DNA from: Phylloscopus collybita
Lineage: Eukaryota; Chordata; Aves; Passeriformes; Phylloscopidae
Direction of reading: 5' to 3'
Length of the DNA: 64,000 nt
NCBI GenBank assembly: GCA_027886175.1
Contig: JAJNNQ010000018.1
Location: 18,891,001 to 18,955,000, forward strand
Made by a program: the position numbers and the translations under genes. Below, one piece after another: positions 1 to 12,944 of this stretch (the first letter of the stretch is position 1; each line of letters starts with the position of its first letter). The notes beneath the pieces were generated by a model. That model did no database searches and was not told the origin of the DNA. It saw only the letters and a program-made list of their open reading frames with translations.

Positions 1-44
1 TCCTCTTCTGGTTGTAGGTACCAAAATTATTCGTGGTCTGTGGT

Positions 45-385
45 TCTGCCCCACACTCTGCTCTGGTGAGACCCCACCTGCAGTGCTGCATCCATCTCTG
101 GAGTCCCAGCACAGGAAGGACATTGACCTGTTGGAGACAGTCCAGAGGAGGCCACCAGAACTATCAGAGGGATGGAGCACCTCTCCTATGAGGACAGGCT
201 GAGAAAATTGGGATTGTTCAGCCTGGAACAGAGAAGGGTTTGGGGTGATCAAAGTGTGACCTTCAACTGTCTGAGGGGAACTTGCAGGAAAGATGGGGTG
301 AGACTATCTAAAAGAGCATATAGCGACAGGACAAGAGGGAATGAGTTCAACTTGAAAGACAATTTTACTGAAAAGATCACTTCTG
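45..385 (+). mobile_element. CR1 LINE fragment (ORF2 end / 3' region), truncated
   Basis: The stretch reads like the end of the reverse transcriptase ORF of avian CR1 elements. Landmarks are 'gaccccacctgcagtgctg' (about 70), 'cagcacaggaaggacattga' (about 108), 'ctgttggagacagtccagag' (128) and 'ctcctatgaggacaggctga' (183). The element runs on the plus strand and fades after about 385, so the CR1 3' tail (the 'attctatgattcta' end) is absent. The open frame at 172-414 is a remnant inside the element, not a host gene. Identification is from recall of the CR1 consensus. Divergence looks moderate to high, so this is an old, dead copy. Confidence 0.85.
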
Positions 386-3300
386 CTTTTTGCATCCCTC
401 ACCCTCTGGCATGAGCAATTTTCATTAGATAGGAGAGATACTACAACTTGTTTTCATTGCAATTTTGCATTATGTTCTCTACATAAACACCAAAACATAC
501 AGGACATCAAGTAGCAGTGAAAACTCATATTTGTTGAGCTGTGATTATTATGATTATACAAATGAGAAATGGTGAAGAAATGCTGAAATACCCCCTTTTA
601 AAAAGTAGATAGAACAATGACTGGAAAAAGAGGACTGTGCACATCCAAAGCGTGATGCTGTGATTAATTATCGTACTCACAAGAGGAAGAAAACAACTAT
701 TATCATGGTAAGATAAGATATTATTCAGTGGGAAATTATATCAACAGAAGCTTCAGGAAAAGACAAGAAAGCTTTTGTGTGGTCTTTGGCACGAAAACAA
801 AACAAAATCTGGATCAACTTATAGTTGATATAAACAATAGGGTCTGAGGTTTTTATGACATCATTTATGGATTTTTAATTAGTACAGAGACTCATGAAGC
901 TGTCAGACTACAGAGGCTGAAGCAGAAAATTAGGACTATGGAACTGCAAAGCATACAACTCTGTTTTATGTCATCTATTTTGAGTGCTATGCCTTTCCTT
1001 TATATGTCAAAATAATACTATAAAATTGATGTTTCATTGCCTATATTGATAATCTTTCTTTTCACAGTGGTGCATTGGTTTCCTAAGTGTTAATTTAGAG
1101 TGCAATGTGTCCAACACATGAAAATATATTTAAAAAATGATGAATTATCTAATGTTATAGATGTATTTAAAATTATTATTGTGAACTGATATTATGCCAT
1201 TTGTTTTACCTTACAGAAACCTTTTGCACTTTTAAGGATTTTCAGTGTCTGGAAGACACTAAGATAGCTTCTGTGACTTTAAAATGCAGGTGGAAAAGAA
1301 CTCAAAAAGTCAGATCTAACTCTCATTTATGTTAATGTGAATAGAGCCTACAATGAAATGATTAGGAAGGAAAAAATAAAACTCCAAGGAATAAAATCAA
1401 ATACCAGCATAGGTTCAAGTAACTAATGAGATCAAATACTGATTTCTTTTTCTCTTATTTTCTTTCTAAACTGAGGATGTTTAGTCTGTGTAGTATCTCA
1501 GCCCCTCAAATTGAAACAGAGCCTGACATTAAAATGTATTTTTTCTTAAGAGCAGTACTAACTCCTTTTCAAAGGCTGGAAGCTACACATTATTGTGTCT
1601 CCTCAAGTTCAAGAGTAAATTTGAGGTTGAGGATGCACCTGAATAGAAACCGAAGTCTTCTGATCTAATCCTTAGTAAAGTGTAATCTGGACAGAAAATG
1701 TGGCCTCTCCCTCCATCAATCAAGCTGCGTTGTCTTCTGGCAGTTGGGTATCTATCCTTAGGTAGCTTTGGGAAGTGCACACTTATTCTTGAGAAGATGC
1801 TAAATTACACCAGTCTGACTGGGAGTAAGTCAGAAATATGGTTTATTTCTTGTCTTTAAATTATAGTTACTCTTCTCCTCTTAATGTCAGAAAAACCTAA
1901 TGTACCTTATTTGCTCTTTAGATAATTCTCCAATGCCAACTCAATGGTTGTGGGAATGACAAATTAATTTTCTTTTCTGTCTTGTAAATCTATGAACCTA
2001 GGAAAAAAAAAATCTAGTTTTATAATGTCACATACAGTCTCAAAAGAAGATGGGGATGCAGTTTAAACAGAAATTAGTCAACTAGCATGATGAAGTTAGC
2101 CAGCCTGAATTTTTGTCTGATGTAAGAAGATTAAGGACAATATTAAATGATAAAAGGTGGAAAAAAAAAAAACAACCCAACCAAAAAAACTATAAATAAA
2201 AAAGACTGTGGGGAATTTTTGAAAGAAAATTCAAAGCTAGAACATAAAACACACAATGAAGGGTAAATAAACAAAGGGCTTGAATCATGTGACATAGCAC
2301 CCTAAAATTAGTGCCACATGTGATAAATGGATGGAACAAATGTAAGTTAAAGAAACACCATTAAGTAAGAGCTTGGATGGATGTGAAAATTTGGCTTTGG
2401 GGTAAAACAAAAAAAAAAAAAAAGGACAGAGTGGAACAGAAGGACAAGGGTGAATATAGAAATTACAGGTCAAAAGTTCTGCTTTTGGTTGGTTAGTGTC
2501 ACCCCATGGTGTTAGATTGCAATAGAATAGAACAACACATATCACTACCATTGAACATACTTTATCAGCAAAAAAGAGGAAAATATTGAAAGGCACACAG
2601 CTTGAATGTAGATATACACAAAGCCAAAAGCCAGCAACAACAGAATTACCGACAGGGAAAAAAAATTAGGTATTTTCAGTACCTGTTTCATTTATTGCCA
2701 ATTATAGGGATAATATATGAAGTAGAGGGCTTCTTTTTGAAGTTAGATGACATGGCTTTTTGCAAAGAGCATGCTTTCATCTATTTCCATCCAGTAAGCA
2801 GGGCAGCTGGAGCATCATTTGAAATAAGTAAGTCACCAAAATATGAATGGAGGTGCTATTCAATGAATAGGAACTGAAATAAACAACTTTAATAATTGCA
2901 AACAAACATAGAAGAAATGACCTGGAGCAAATAAGCAAAAACCTGAAACTGCAAATTACAAAAACTGTGGAACTTACCAGAGTTTTTCTCAGTGATTCCA
3001 AATGACATCCATAATTAATTCCAAAAAATCCCGTGTTCCATAAAAGACAAATTTAAAGAATAAAAGGTTTTTAAACATCTGAGCTAAATGAAAGTAATGG
3101 AAAGTGCCATGGTAGAATAGGAATGGAAAACTACAAGACTGAATACAGATTAAGCACAGATATGATAACTCAGATACAGAACAAGTAACAACGAGTTATT
3201 CTCAGTTCTTTTGAAGAAGATCATGAAGTTACAGACCCCAAAAAAATGAGATAGTCTATTTTATGCATGTACATGGCATTCATAGTTCACAGAACAGCGA

Positions 3301-6074
3301 GCAGGAGATGCTAAAGCAGGCAAAGGAGCATACTGGGAATTCAGATAGACATCTTGAAATGAACCATGTCAGAAACAATAAAAATATTTCAGGTCTAGTT
3401 TGCTTTTCTTCTCCAACATGACGATAAAATGAAAAGCTTACATTTTCAGAGATTGGAGAGACCAACAAGGACTATCAAGATGATAATGTCTCTTTAAAAA
3501 TCTTTATTGCATCTTCTGCTTTTGAATATGCTCTGGTTATGTTTTAGAGGTAATATGTACATTATGTAAATGAGTGCTTGAATCTGCATGTTCAAAGGAC
3601 AAGAATGTCTTCAAAGAAAAAATACCACTCTTATTTGTATAATTGCTTTATCTCTGCCACAGATACTTAGCATCTGTTCTTGGTAACACTCCTGAAGTTT
3701 TCTGGGAGCTTTGACTCAGCTCATTAACAGGTTTACTGCAGCCAAGAAGTCAATGGACCACAAAGCAAACTGTCTTTTTCAGAGGCAAAAGGGAAACAGG
3801 CATGTGAAAATGGACTAGTGCATACACCACTAGAAAAGTTCACAGTGTCACTGCTCTATAATACCTGCACTGCTTGTCAAGGTAGTGATAATGTATTAGT
3901 GTGTTAATGAGGACCAAATGCAGGCAACAGGACTCGTGTGCATCATCAGAGTCCCTGTATAAACTCAACCCTGGCAATGAACTAGATCACCAGCAGTAAT
4001 CATCCAAATTTTAACCTATCTGTGCACTGGACTCCAGCACATATTTATTGTGTCTGTTCTACCTATAGGAAGTTGGTACACATGTACTAGTTGACAGGCA
4101 ATAGGCTTTTTCTAGTTTACAGAGAGAAAAAGTCTTGATCTTAAAATTAGTTTAATAACATATATTTTTATTTCATGCAGAAGAAAACTTGTAGCACTGC
4201 AGCTAAGCTGTTCCTGGGCCTTATGTTCCAGCCAGAGCTGAAAGCACATTTGCAGATAATACCATGTGAGTGACAATAAAAGCTTCCAGAGGAAATGGAC
4301 ACAGTAGAGAAGATCACAGTATTACTTCTTGTCAGCACTTGCTAGACACCTACATCATGTTAGGTATCCTAATCAGGCTGAAGCAAATTTCACTGCATTA
4401 TGGTCCATATATTCTTGATCTTTTACAAAATAGTTAGTGCTATACATATTTCCTGCTCAAGTTTTCACAACCAGTTGCAAATCCTCTCTTTTTTCTTGAA
4501 ATCTATTTTTTTTGGTCATGAATTTTTGTAATTTAAAATCACTAGACAGCTATTTTCATACTAGATAGAAAAACTTTAATTATTGATACCATGGGAGCAA
4601 AGATATGAAAGTATAATTTTTGATACTTTAGTATTTATTTTTATAGCATTAAGCTAAAAGTATGGTCTAATATTTTACACATATCATCTTTTTCTTTTAA
4701 GTGCTGTTTAAAGACTGCCTTGACTTTTTAGATTAAAATCAATTGCTTACCACACTTGTCACATTCAACCAAAGAGAAAAAACACTGGGTAGGTTTTCTT
4801 CATCCAGAATCACAAAGAGTAGAGTCAATTAGAACATTTTCCCTGGCAAAGTTGTCAGTGAGGTGCAGGATAGAACTGAATCCAGCTTGCTTTTGGGCAG
4901 GTGATGTTCATGCCTGAATGCTGGGAGTAGAGCACTTTCAAATAGAAAAGGAATTAAAAAGGTAAAAAATGGATGCAGTAGTTAAGAAATAAGAAGAAAC
5001 TGCTCTGGAATACTTCTATAAGCATATGTTTCAGCATTATGTGAGGCTAAATTATCTCTCCCCAGTATTTTATATTTAGAGCTCACCTACTTTTAAGAAT
5101 GACATGAAACTTTGGTGCTTATCTTAAATTACTTTGTGCTAGAATCTGCCAAGATAAATTTCTGTGCAGTACAGTTCACACAGCTGTGTTTAACTATAAC
5201 TTTCAAAAAGAGAGCCCAGGCATAGATATGGATATAAAAAATAAACATGCTCCTAGCTCTAATAGGAACCAAGTGGGCTATACAACAGACAAATACAGGA
5301 AAGAAGCAGGGCTGCTGAACACTTTCAAACTAGGTAGCTGTTTCTGTACTTTTTTTCCTGATAGTTACATCTCTGACTAGTGCATTACTTTACAAAATAC
5401 AGTTCTTTGTAATCTTCCAAAGCATTACTGTTTGGAGTATTTACTGTAGGTATGGAAAGATGTTTCCTCACCTTCCTTCCATAAAACCCTACCAGGACTC
5501 TTTAATCCATGACCTAACAGGTGACTAGAATTCATGATGAACATTTTGAGAGCCATTTTAAAATTTATCAAAAGTTTTAGGATCTAATTACTTTAGAAAA
5601 TATTCGTGTCTGACAAGTGCACAGAAAGCAACCAAAGCCTGTTATTAAACTAATTTTTCTTTGCTTTATCTGAGACTGTCCTCATTTAATGTAATTTCTC
5701 TATTCAGAAATGTGCTAGTATGTTGACACATTAGCCAATCCCACTTGGATATTTTCAGCATACATAATCAATATTTTGTGATTATTTTTTTAATCTCAGT
5801 ATAGTTTCTAGTGGAATTCTGACACTGGAAATGTCTGTATAAGTGTTTTATGACATCTGAAGATTTTTTTGTAGCTGTTTATAGCTATTTGCAGTTACAA
5901 TGATGTGAAGCTACATAAGGTACAGCTTAGACTACTGTTTCCATAGTTGAACCTCAATGCCATTTCAAATTAGCAATTTTGTCTGCCAGATTGAAAACTT
6001 TTTCCTAAAATTTTATTCTTGACAAGAGATATATTTATCCTTGCAGTTCTATCTGGGAGAGACGAATGCTACAC
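386..6074. other. Intergenic AT-rich unique sequence
   Basis: No gene is supported here. Open frames are at most about 100 codons, lack recognisable domains, and several are created by A or T runs (for example the minus-strand frame at 2285-2596, which crosses an A run near 2410). Small A-rich patches lie at about 2160-2210 and 2410-2423. I see no other repeat that I recognise. Confidence 0.7.
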
Positions 6075-6205
6075 TTTCCTATTTTACAGATGAGGAAATG
6101 CAGCATAAAATCAAATCACTTGTTCAAGATCAGACAGACAGTCTTTGACAAAACTATGAACTCTAAATCCCAGGATACCAGTGTAGTCACTGGACCACTC
6201 TTCAG
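6075..6205 (+). mobile_element. Ancient MIR/CORE-SINE-like fragment
   Basis: The segment follows the central and 3' part of the MIR consensus: 'attttacagatgaggaaatg' (6080), then 'cacttgttcaagatcagaca' (6117), then a 'ctctaaatcccaggatacca' block (6161) and 'gtcactggaccactcttc'. In MIR these are the core 'ttttacagatgaggaaac', 'acttgcccaaggtcac', 'cgaacccagg' and 'ctcttaaccact' blocks, in the same order. Divergence is high, as expected for a SINE that amplified before birds and mammals split. I infer a plus-strand fossil copy. Confidence 0.7.
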
Positions 6206-8762
6206 CTTTTAGAGAACTATCCTTTCTGTCAAATATCATCTTTAATCTTGTTGGCTTTTGAAATTACTTGTCCCTTGAAAATGGCAAAGTTGTGTTAAAT
6301 GCTTTACAATATTGGGAAAATTGTATGTTATTCAATTTTCATCAAAGTTAAATGAAAGCCCTGAAATATGAAAATGACAGCATTTCCCTCTAGTGGCTTT
6401 CTCAATATTCCAGAGTGTCAGGAAGACAATTTTTTTCTTTAGCTTTTCTCTTCTCTTCTGACTTATTCCTTCCATAAGGTCTTTTCTCTCACTAACTCAG
6501 TTTTTAAGTTTCTTCCAAATAAATCTTATTTCTCGAACCCTTACTTTCCACCAAAAAGAAATTAGGAGGAAGAAGGAGGAAAAATTTTATCAATCTTTTT
6601 AAACTCAAACACTTTTGAATAAATTCATTCCCATCCCACATACGGTTTTAAAAAATAAAATATCCTCTCCCCTCCAACTTGGTGAGGAGTAGGGCTCTAA
6701 CAACAGAACTTTACATTCCTCCTCTGATTTCACTCTTTCTCAGTTCACTATACAAAATTATTTGATCATCCTTAATGCATCCTAACATTTAGGGAAAAAA
6801 AATTATAATCAATTAACAGAATCAGACTTTTTCAAGAACCTAAAGTTGTAAAACAAAAAAATGAAGAATTTATATCCATATGTGTTGGTAAATCAAGTCT
6901 TCAACTTTTGTTTTATGAAATAAGAAATATACCAAAGAAAATGTTTGTTTGCTATATTTCTAAAACATTTATAAGGTAAAATAGAAGGCAATTTTTTACA
7001 GTTCAGGATTCTGAAATATAAAATTCTTAAAAAGTTTACAAAAAATTGATATTATCAGTGGTTGCTGGATTTTTGGTTGGATTTGTATGTGAGCTTTTTT
7101 TTTTAGTGTTAATTAAAAATTACAAAATAATTCAAAATGGATTGCTTCTCAATAAATATGAAATTGGTATCATCAACAGTTAAAGATGACAACAACAAAA
7201 TTCTTCCCAGGAACTTCATCCACCTTTACTCCTGTTAAATCCATGGATCTTTAACTCATCCTAATATTATCCTCTAAATGCATAGCACTGCTTTCTGATG
7301 CAGATCAGACACCCACCAATGCTTTTTCCCTCTTATTTTTCAGTACAGAGAAGAGTGCTGGGCTTAACAATAACTTGATGCCTCAACGGGCTCTGCATAC
7401 CAGTATATTGTAATGCATTTCTCCTTCATGCAATTTACTCTGAATAGAGTGTGCTGTTAGAGATAAAGAGCTTTAGTGTGGCACTGAGCTTGGTTAGTTT
7501 TAGGGATCAGACAGGAATATCAGTAGCTTCAGAAGCATAAGATAAGCAGTCAAATGCTTTCCTAGAGGGCCTCTGAGCAATTATGGCTACTGTGTATAGT
7601 TTTTCATACCTTTTCTACAGAGACCACACATATATTTGGCACATTGCACAGTATGCAGGGGGAAGAGAGTTCGAGCTCTTTAGAATATATGTATTCAAAC
7701 TTCTTACTTCCTACTTTGGCTTCTTAAACTTATGAAGTAAGAAGCAAGAAATGAATCAATGATAAAAACAAAGAGAGGAAATCATTCCACAGATATGAGC
7801 CATGTGAATCATCTGATAATGACCATTCATATTTAAATATAGATGAGTGGTGGGATGAGCAACTGTCTTGATTTTAATGTTATTTCTTAACAGTATTATT
7901 CTCAGGAATATCAATGCATCTGCCACTAATTTCATGTAGCATTCAAGGTGACTCTGGGAAAAGTCAGAATCAAGTGAATTATTGATGTTGGTATAGCACA
8001 GAGGACTATTCCAATAATAAGTGTTCAACAAGGAAAAGTAATTTATCTATAGTTTCCTGTACATTGCAATACAAACTAGTGGCCAAAGTTTCTTCAAACC
8101 AGGCATCATTGAAAAAGGAACCTGGAAAATGACAGAAGTGATCTGTACTCATTACCAACCAAAGTGGTATGAACTCTATATTGAAAGTGGTGTTTTAAAG
8201 ATAAAAAAGCAGCTTTCTGTGGTTCATCATCTAAATAAAACATTGTCTAAGATATTATATGCATAATGGCAACTATATTATTTAATAAGTTACTCCTTGG
8301 AGTTATTTGAACATTTCTTTGTAAAAACAGCTGTAATTTTGATTAGACACAGTTATTATCCTAGATGGCTCAAAACATTTAAGATTATATAGGAGAAGAA
8401 AAAATTTGGAATCATCTTTAATTCTGACGTCTGACTGCATTCTACTGTATTTCTTACTTTGTAGCCTTGAATGTTTTATAATTTTGTTCTCCTATCTAAA
8501 GGGAGAATACATAATCCCTTTTTGTTGAGATTCTGTTCTTTCAATTAACCTTTGCTTGATGATTTCAAATTTAAAAGGTATTTGTTCATTTTCAGAGAAT
8601 TTGCTCCTACTGCTTAAAGAAAAATGGAGAAAGACAGGATGAGATGAAGGTGCCTGAAGCTATTGCAGACTCCTGTTGGCTTGCTTGACAAGATTTTACT
8701 AGTACAGATGGGAAATAGGCTATTGCAGAGATGGATATTAATACAAGAATCAGACAAGAAAT
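6206..8762. other. Intergenic AT-rich unique sequence
   Basis: No gene, RNA gene or clear mobile element is recognisable. The only open frame near 90 codons (7756-8031, minus strand) has no domain signature and no supporting splice or start context. Short T and A runs are common and the GC content is low. Confidence 0.65.
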
Positions 8763-8763
8763 A

Positions 8764-8993
8764 CATTTCATACTGAGCCTGATCAAAGATCAAGAGTAAA
8801 GGTATGAAACAAGAATAGCCTTTAAAAAGTCATGCCAGTCTGGTTCTTATAAATCATACAGAAAAAAAAGAGAGACATCTCACACTAGGCCTGTTCTAAG
8901 ATAAAGAATGTAAATATAAAGCAAGAATTGCCTTAAAAAATGTATTTGTACAAAGATAGTCGGGTCCTTTTAAAACCATAAAAACCTACAGAA
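8764..8993. repeat. Diverged tandem duplication, two units of about 100-118 bp
   Basis: Two neighbouring blocks can be aligned in order. Copy 1 is about 8764-8863 and copy 2 about 8876-8993. Matching landmarks are 'catttcatactgagcctg' against 'catctcacactaggcctg', 'gaaacaagaatagccttt' against 'aaagcaagaattgcctta', and 'ataaatcatacagaaa' against 'ataaaaacctacagaaa'. Copy 2 carries about 15-18 extra bases in its second half. The copies differ at many positions, so the duplication is old. No function is implied. Confidence 0.65.
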
Positions 8994-9565
8994 ATGGATT
9001 TGATTTTTTAAAAAATCCAAGAAAGTAAAACTTCTGTGTTAATGAAGTAAGTCTAGAAAGTCTTCAAGCTGCTGAAGGAACTGGCCAAATAAATTAGAAT
9101 AGAATTACATAGTTCCTGCTACATGTCATTGAGAGGCTGGTGGTGCAATTCATACTTAACATTAAGAAACTATGCAGAATAAAAATCTGACTGCATACAA
9201 ATGGTCTACTCTTGCTAAAACTCCTTTGGGGTCAATGAGCAATTATTTAAAGAAAAAGTAGAAAGAATATGTAATGAATTAAGCCTTGCTGTCAACAGTT
9301 AAAAAAGTGAACATTTTGAAGACTCCTAAGGGTAGGATGACACTCACTGTCATTCTACTAAACCCTATCAGAGAATGGGCATCAAAGCAATTTCTACCCT
9401 GAAGAGTTGCCTTTATTAATGATCCAATTTCTTAGCAATTAAAATATATTTTCTGACATCTGGGCAATGTGGTTGAAATTTGTGAGTAATTTTAGACAAA
9501 CTCTTGATAGACAAATTATATTTCTTCTGTAGTCAACTGGCATACACTGGATCCTTTGAGTGGTC
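8994..9565. other. Intergenic AT-rich unique sequence
   Basis: No gene or recognised repeat. A short A/T palindrome lies at about 9002-9019. The rest is unremarkable. Confidence 0.6.
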
Positions 9566-9602
9566 CTAAGCACAGGTATCAGCATCTGATACCTGTGCTT
9601 AG
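9566..9602. repeat. Perfect 17-bp inverted repeat with 3-nt loop
   Basis: The left arm at 9566-9582 is the exact reverse complement of the right arm at 9586-9602, with loop CAT at 9583-9585. Pairing stops sharply on both sides (C opposite C). The stem is too short for an ordinary pre-miRNA unless the weak pairing outside it (TCCT against AGGA) is real. It does not look like a terminator, since no U-tract follows and the host is a eukaryote. A snap-back replication error is the simplest origin. Confidence 0.85.
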
Positions 9603-12600
9603 CAGGAACAAATGAGGAACAAATTCCTTTTTGCACCCAGACTTCCAAAGGTAACTGTATGTATTGGAATATTCAAAATAGCCCATGTTTTATTCTGGTA
9701 TAGATTCGAAACATTTAGTTAACACCAGTTGAACCTACCACTTTTATACTCGGATTTAAAGGACCAGTTTATAAGAGATGCAAATTATCAGAGATCTTTT
9801 TGAGATATAGTTTTAAATGTCCTCTTCCTGCTCCTTTTGTCTATCTTCATGGCATGAAATACATTTCTTTCTTCTTATTTTATCAAGTTCTTTTGGGTCA
9901 AGGCTTGTACTGCATCAGAAAACAGCATAATGGGAAAGGGGAAGAGAAACAGATAAAATAAAGTTTTCATAAGGAGCCTCCTTGATGCATTTATGCAAGC
10001 AAGTAAATGAAATATTTACAAACTAGGGACTCAAGAGCACTTATAAAAGAGTTTTAATTTGTTGCACTGTACTTTCTGATTCCAAAATGTCAAGTTTCTT
10101 AAGATCTGTATCATGGTCTTTGTTTCCTTCTGTACTGGTGAGGGAAAAATATTTCTTTTATCAGCTCTTAGAGAGAAAGAAAAAGGGAGATCTTGAAAAT
10201 TTCAGTAGGTTCATAGGGAAAAAGAGAACCTGAAGGTGTTTTGATACGAATGAAATTCTAGAGTTCAGGTCACTACAGGAAGCAGATTGAAATGGGAATT
10301 GAAATAGCTTTGAAGAAAGTCCTATCCTTCTATGTTTTAAAGAGTTATTGTTACTTTATTTGGTCTAAAACATATTAATCATGTAGTTCTTAGTCCTTTA
10401 GTTCTTTGGTGAGAGACCAAACATAACCTTTCAAAGTACGAGGTTCTTCATGAAACTTCATATATTAAATTATTTTTAACCATTCCCTTTTCTGTTTTCC
10501 TGTCATTTGCTTAGTAAATATTGAAGCAGCCCTTATGATCTGTCATCTATACCTCTAACTTCTTTACTAAAGTGAAGACGGTTTTTTTATATTAATTATT
10601 TTAGTATGGAGCAGTTTAGGCCTCTGCAAGAACTTGTAAAGTAGTTGGGCAGAACAATTATCTTCATGAATTTTGTAAATTCTTTTTAAGCACCTCCTTT
10701 CTCTGTGGTTGAGGGAAGCTGGGTTTTGCTGACAATTGTCAGGTATTTTCTATAGCCCATAGAAAGGCTCTTTTTGTAGCAAACCTGTAATGTATAAATC
10801 TCTAATATGTAAACAGCCTTCCTGTTTCTTCCATTCTCTCTTTTAATTAAAATTAATGTTTGAGTATTTCTCGCAGACAATGACAACCAGAGAAGCATTA
10901 AATATCCTTAGGAAACAGCATGAGAGGGAAGAGTTTGCAAGCTCTACTTTTGTCTTTTAGTAGCAGCGGTGAGTAAAGATATGTTTTTCTCTCTGGAAAC
11001 AGTGCAAAACAATTCAGGGATAGCTAAGCAATGCTGAGGACAAACTTGAAATGCCTTTCTTATGTTGATGAACAAAAAACAGTACATAAAAATGGTAATT
11101 TCAAATCAGGGAAACTTGCCTTTCCACTTCTTAGTGCTGATAATTAATTCTAATTTTAATGTTTACCAATACAGCAGAGAATGTTAAAAATGTAAGGACT
11201 CTTTATTGCCTATAATTTATTTAATTTCAATTATTATGCCTCTAGTGGTCTTCAGAATTTTAAATTTACAGTAATTACAATATTATTGATTGAGAACCAA
11301 CAATGCAACACTTCAAATTTTCAGATTTAAATGGAGATGTATTAGACAAGTATTTTAAAACTGTTACCTAATGGTAAAACATTCAGAGCTAATACTGAAT
11401 TAAGTCAGCACAGCCAACACTTCCATCTGTTATAGTAACAAAATGTGTGAGTGTTTTTTCAATATCAGGGAAAAGAATTTTATCTAAATATATCAGAGAA
11501 GTACAGATGTCTGTACACATTGTACATATAATTCAGGGCAACTGTGTATGGAAAAATGCATTCACTTCTGGAAGATATTTTTACCAAAAATGTTCAATAT
11601 TAATTAAGGTACAAGAAAAATACAGTCCTGGAGGTAATGAAAGTACAGCCATCTAACCTTTCCATTTAGTTATTGTCCATTGTGGTCTTTCTGTAAGAGA
11701 GGTCTGCAGATTTACTATCTGGCAGAAGAGCTGCGTCAGTTCAGTAGCAATGCGGTGGAAGTTTGCAGAAATTGGCCAAAGCTTCTGCACTTTGCCTGCA
11801 TCAGACAGTCCACAATAGAGTCCTTGCCACAACAAAAAAACAATCAGTTCTGTATGGCCAATAATGTGGGCCAAAGAGGAATGACAGTGGATAAGTGTCT
11901 GTGTCTGTCTGAAATTCAGTGATAAGTTTATAACTACCTTAGAAAAAAAATCTAAACAGAAACAAAGAAATCTAAGTACTCCCACAACAGGAGGAAGATT
12001 ACAATTTCCTTTGTTTGTTTTCAAATAACCCTGACTCATGTTCCATACGCTCCTTTTCTGCATTTCAACACTAAATATTTACTTGCCCTTGCATCTTATG
12101 TTGTTGTTTTGAAATACTTTTAGTCACTGTTTCTGTTTTTGTTTGAATTTGATTACAACTACTGACTGAACTCATTCAACTTTTATTTTTCTAGAAAATG
12201 ATGCAGTTCTAAGTCACTCAAAATCTGCAATCAAATTGTCCGTGATTTTCCTAGCATCTAAGAAACAAGCATTCAGTAAAACAAAAGCACTCAGTAGGAC
12301 CTAAATAATTTATCAAGTCCTTTCTAATTCCTAAGAGACATAGGAGAGAAGCAATAACAGAAATAAAAAAGCCAGCATCTAAGAGATGGGCAGGGGTGGG
12401 TGGACAGAATGAAAAAAAATAAACAAGATAAAAGCTAGAGATTTTGTATTTAAGAATAAATTTGTTCAAACACATGCCCACGTGTGCACAAAAGATTTGA
12501 GGGGAAAAGAAAGAAAGCAATGTCTTATTTTTGGCTATTTCCAATGGAGGAGGGAAAGAAATGTTAGGATTAAAAAACTCCACAAAACAATACCTAAAAA

Positions 12601-12867
12601 CCCCAGAACAAACACTCAATTTTCCCCAAAGCAATTAAACAAAATGCAAACCGAACCAAGGAAATACAAAAAATAAAAACAAACAGACCAAACCAAGGTT
12701 GCTTGTGCAACCTTTTGCTTTGTCCATACGAACTGTATTTGTCTGCTGCAAAATAAGTTTCATTTTTTCTTACTCTTTGGTAGAAGTAAATGTCAGAGTG
12801 GCGTTGCTTCAGTGCAGTGCAGCTGAGGAGTGGGTAAAAGGGCATTTTTTGTCCTACAACTCATCTC

Positions 12868-12870
<3 letters not shown>
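9603..12870. other. Intergenic sequence; one long but unsupported open frame
   Basis: No gene is supported. The longest open frame of the window outside repeats (minus strand 11653-12063, 136 codons) lies here. It has no domain that I recognise, overlaps a plus-strand frame at 11680-11922, and its codons do not look protein-like (many Cys, Leu, Phe and Gln in odd runs). The segment 11690-11925 is less AT-rich than its surroundings and could be an old retroelement piece or a conserved element. An A/C-rich patch lies at about 12575-12690. Confidence 0.55.

Positions 12871-12916
<46 letters not shown>
12871..12916 (+). repeat. Poly(A) tract, 46 nt uninterrupted
   Basis: There are 46 consecutive A residues, followed by 'tttataaataaattaaat', directly upstream of the mitochondrial insertion. 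Length is prone to assembly and polymerase error. It may be the tail of an unrecognised retrotransposed sequence upstream, or the A-rich site where the mitochondrial DNA was joined. Confidence 0.95.
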
Positions 12917-12919
<3 letters not shown>

Positions 12920-12944
12920 ATAAATAAATTAAATCAAATTGGTA

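Noticed and set aside
172..414. 80-codon frame with start codon
   Set aside because: A fragment of the CR1 reverse transcriptase region, truncated and in a decayed copy.
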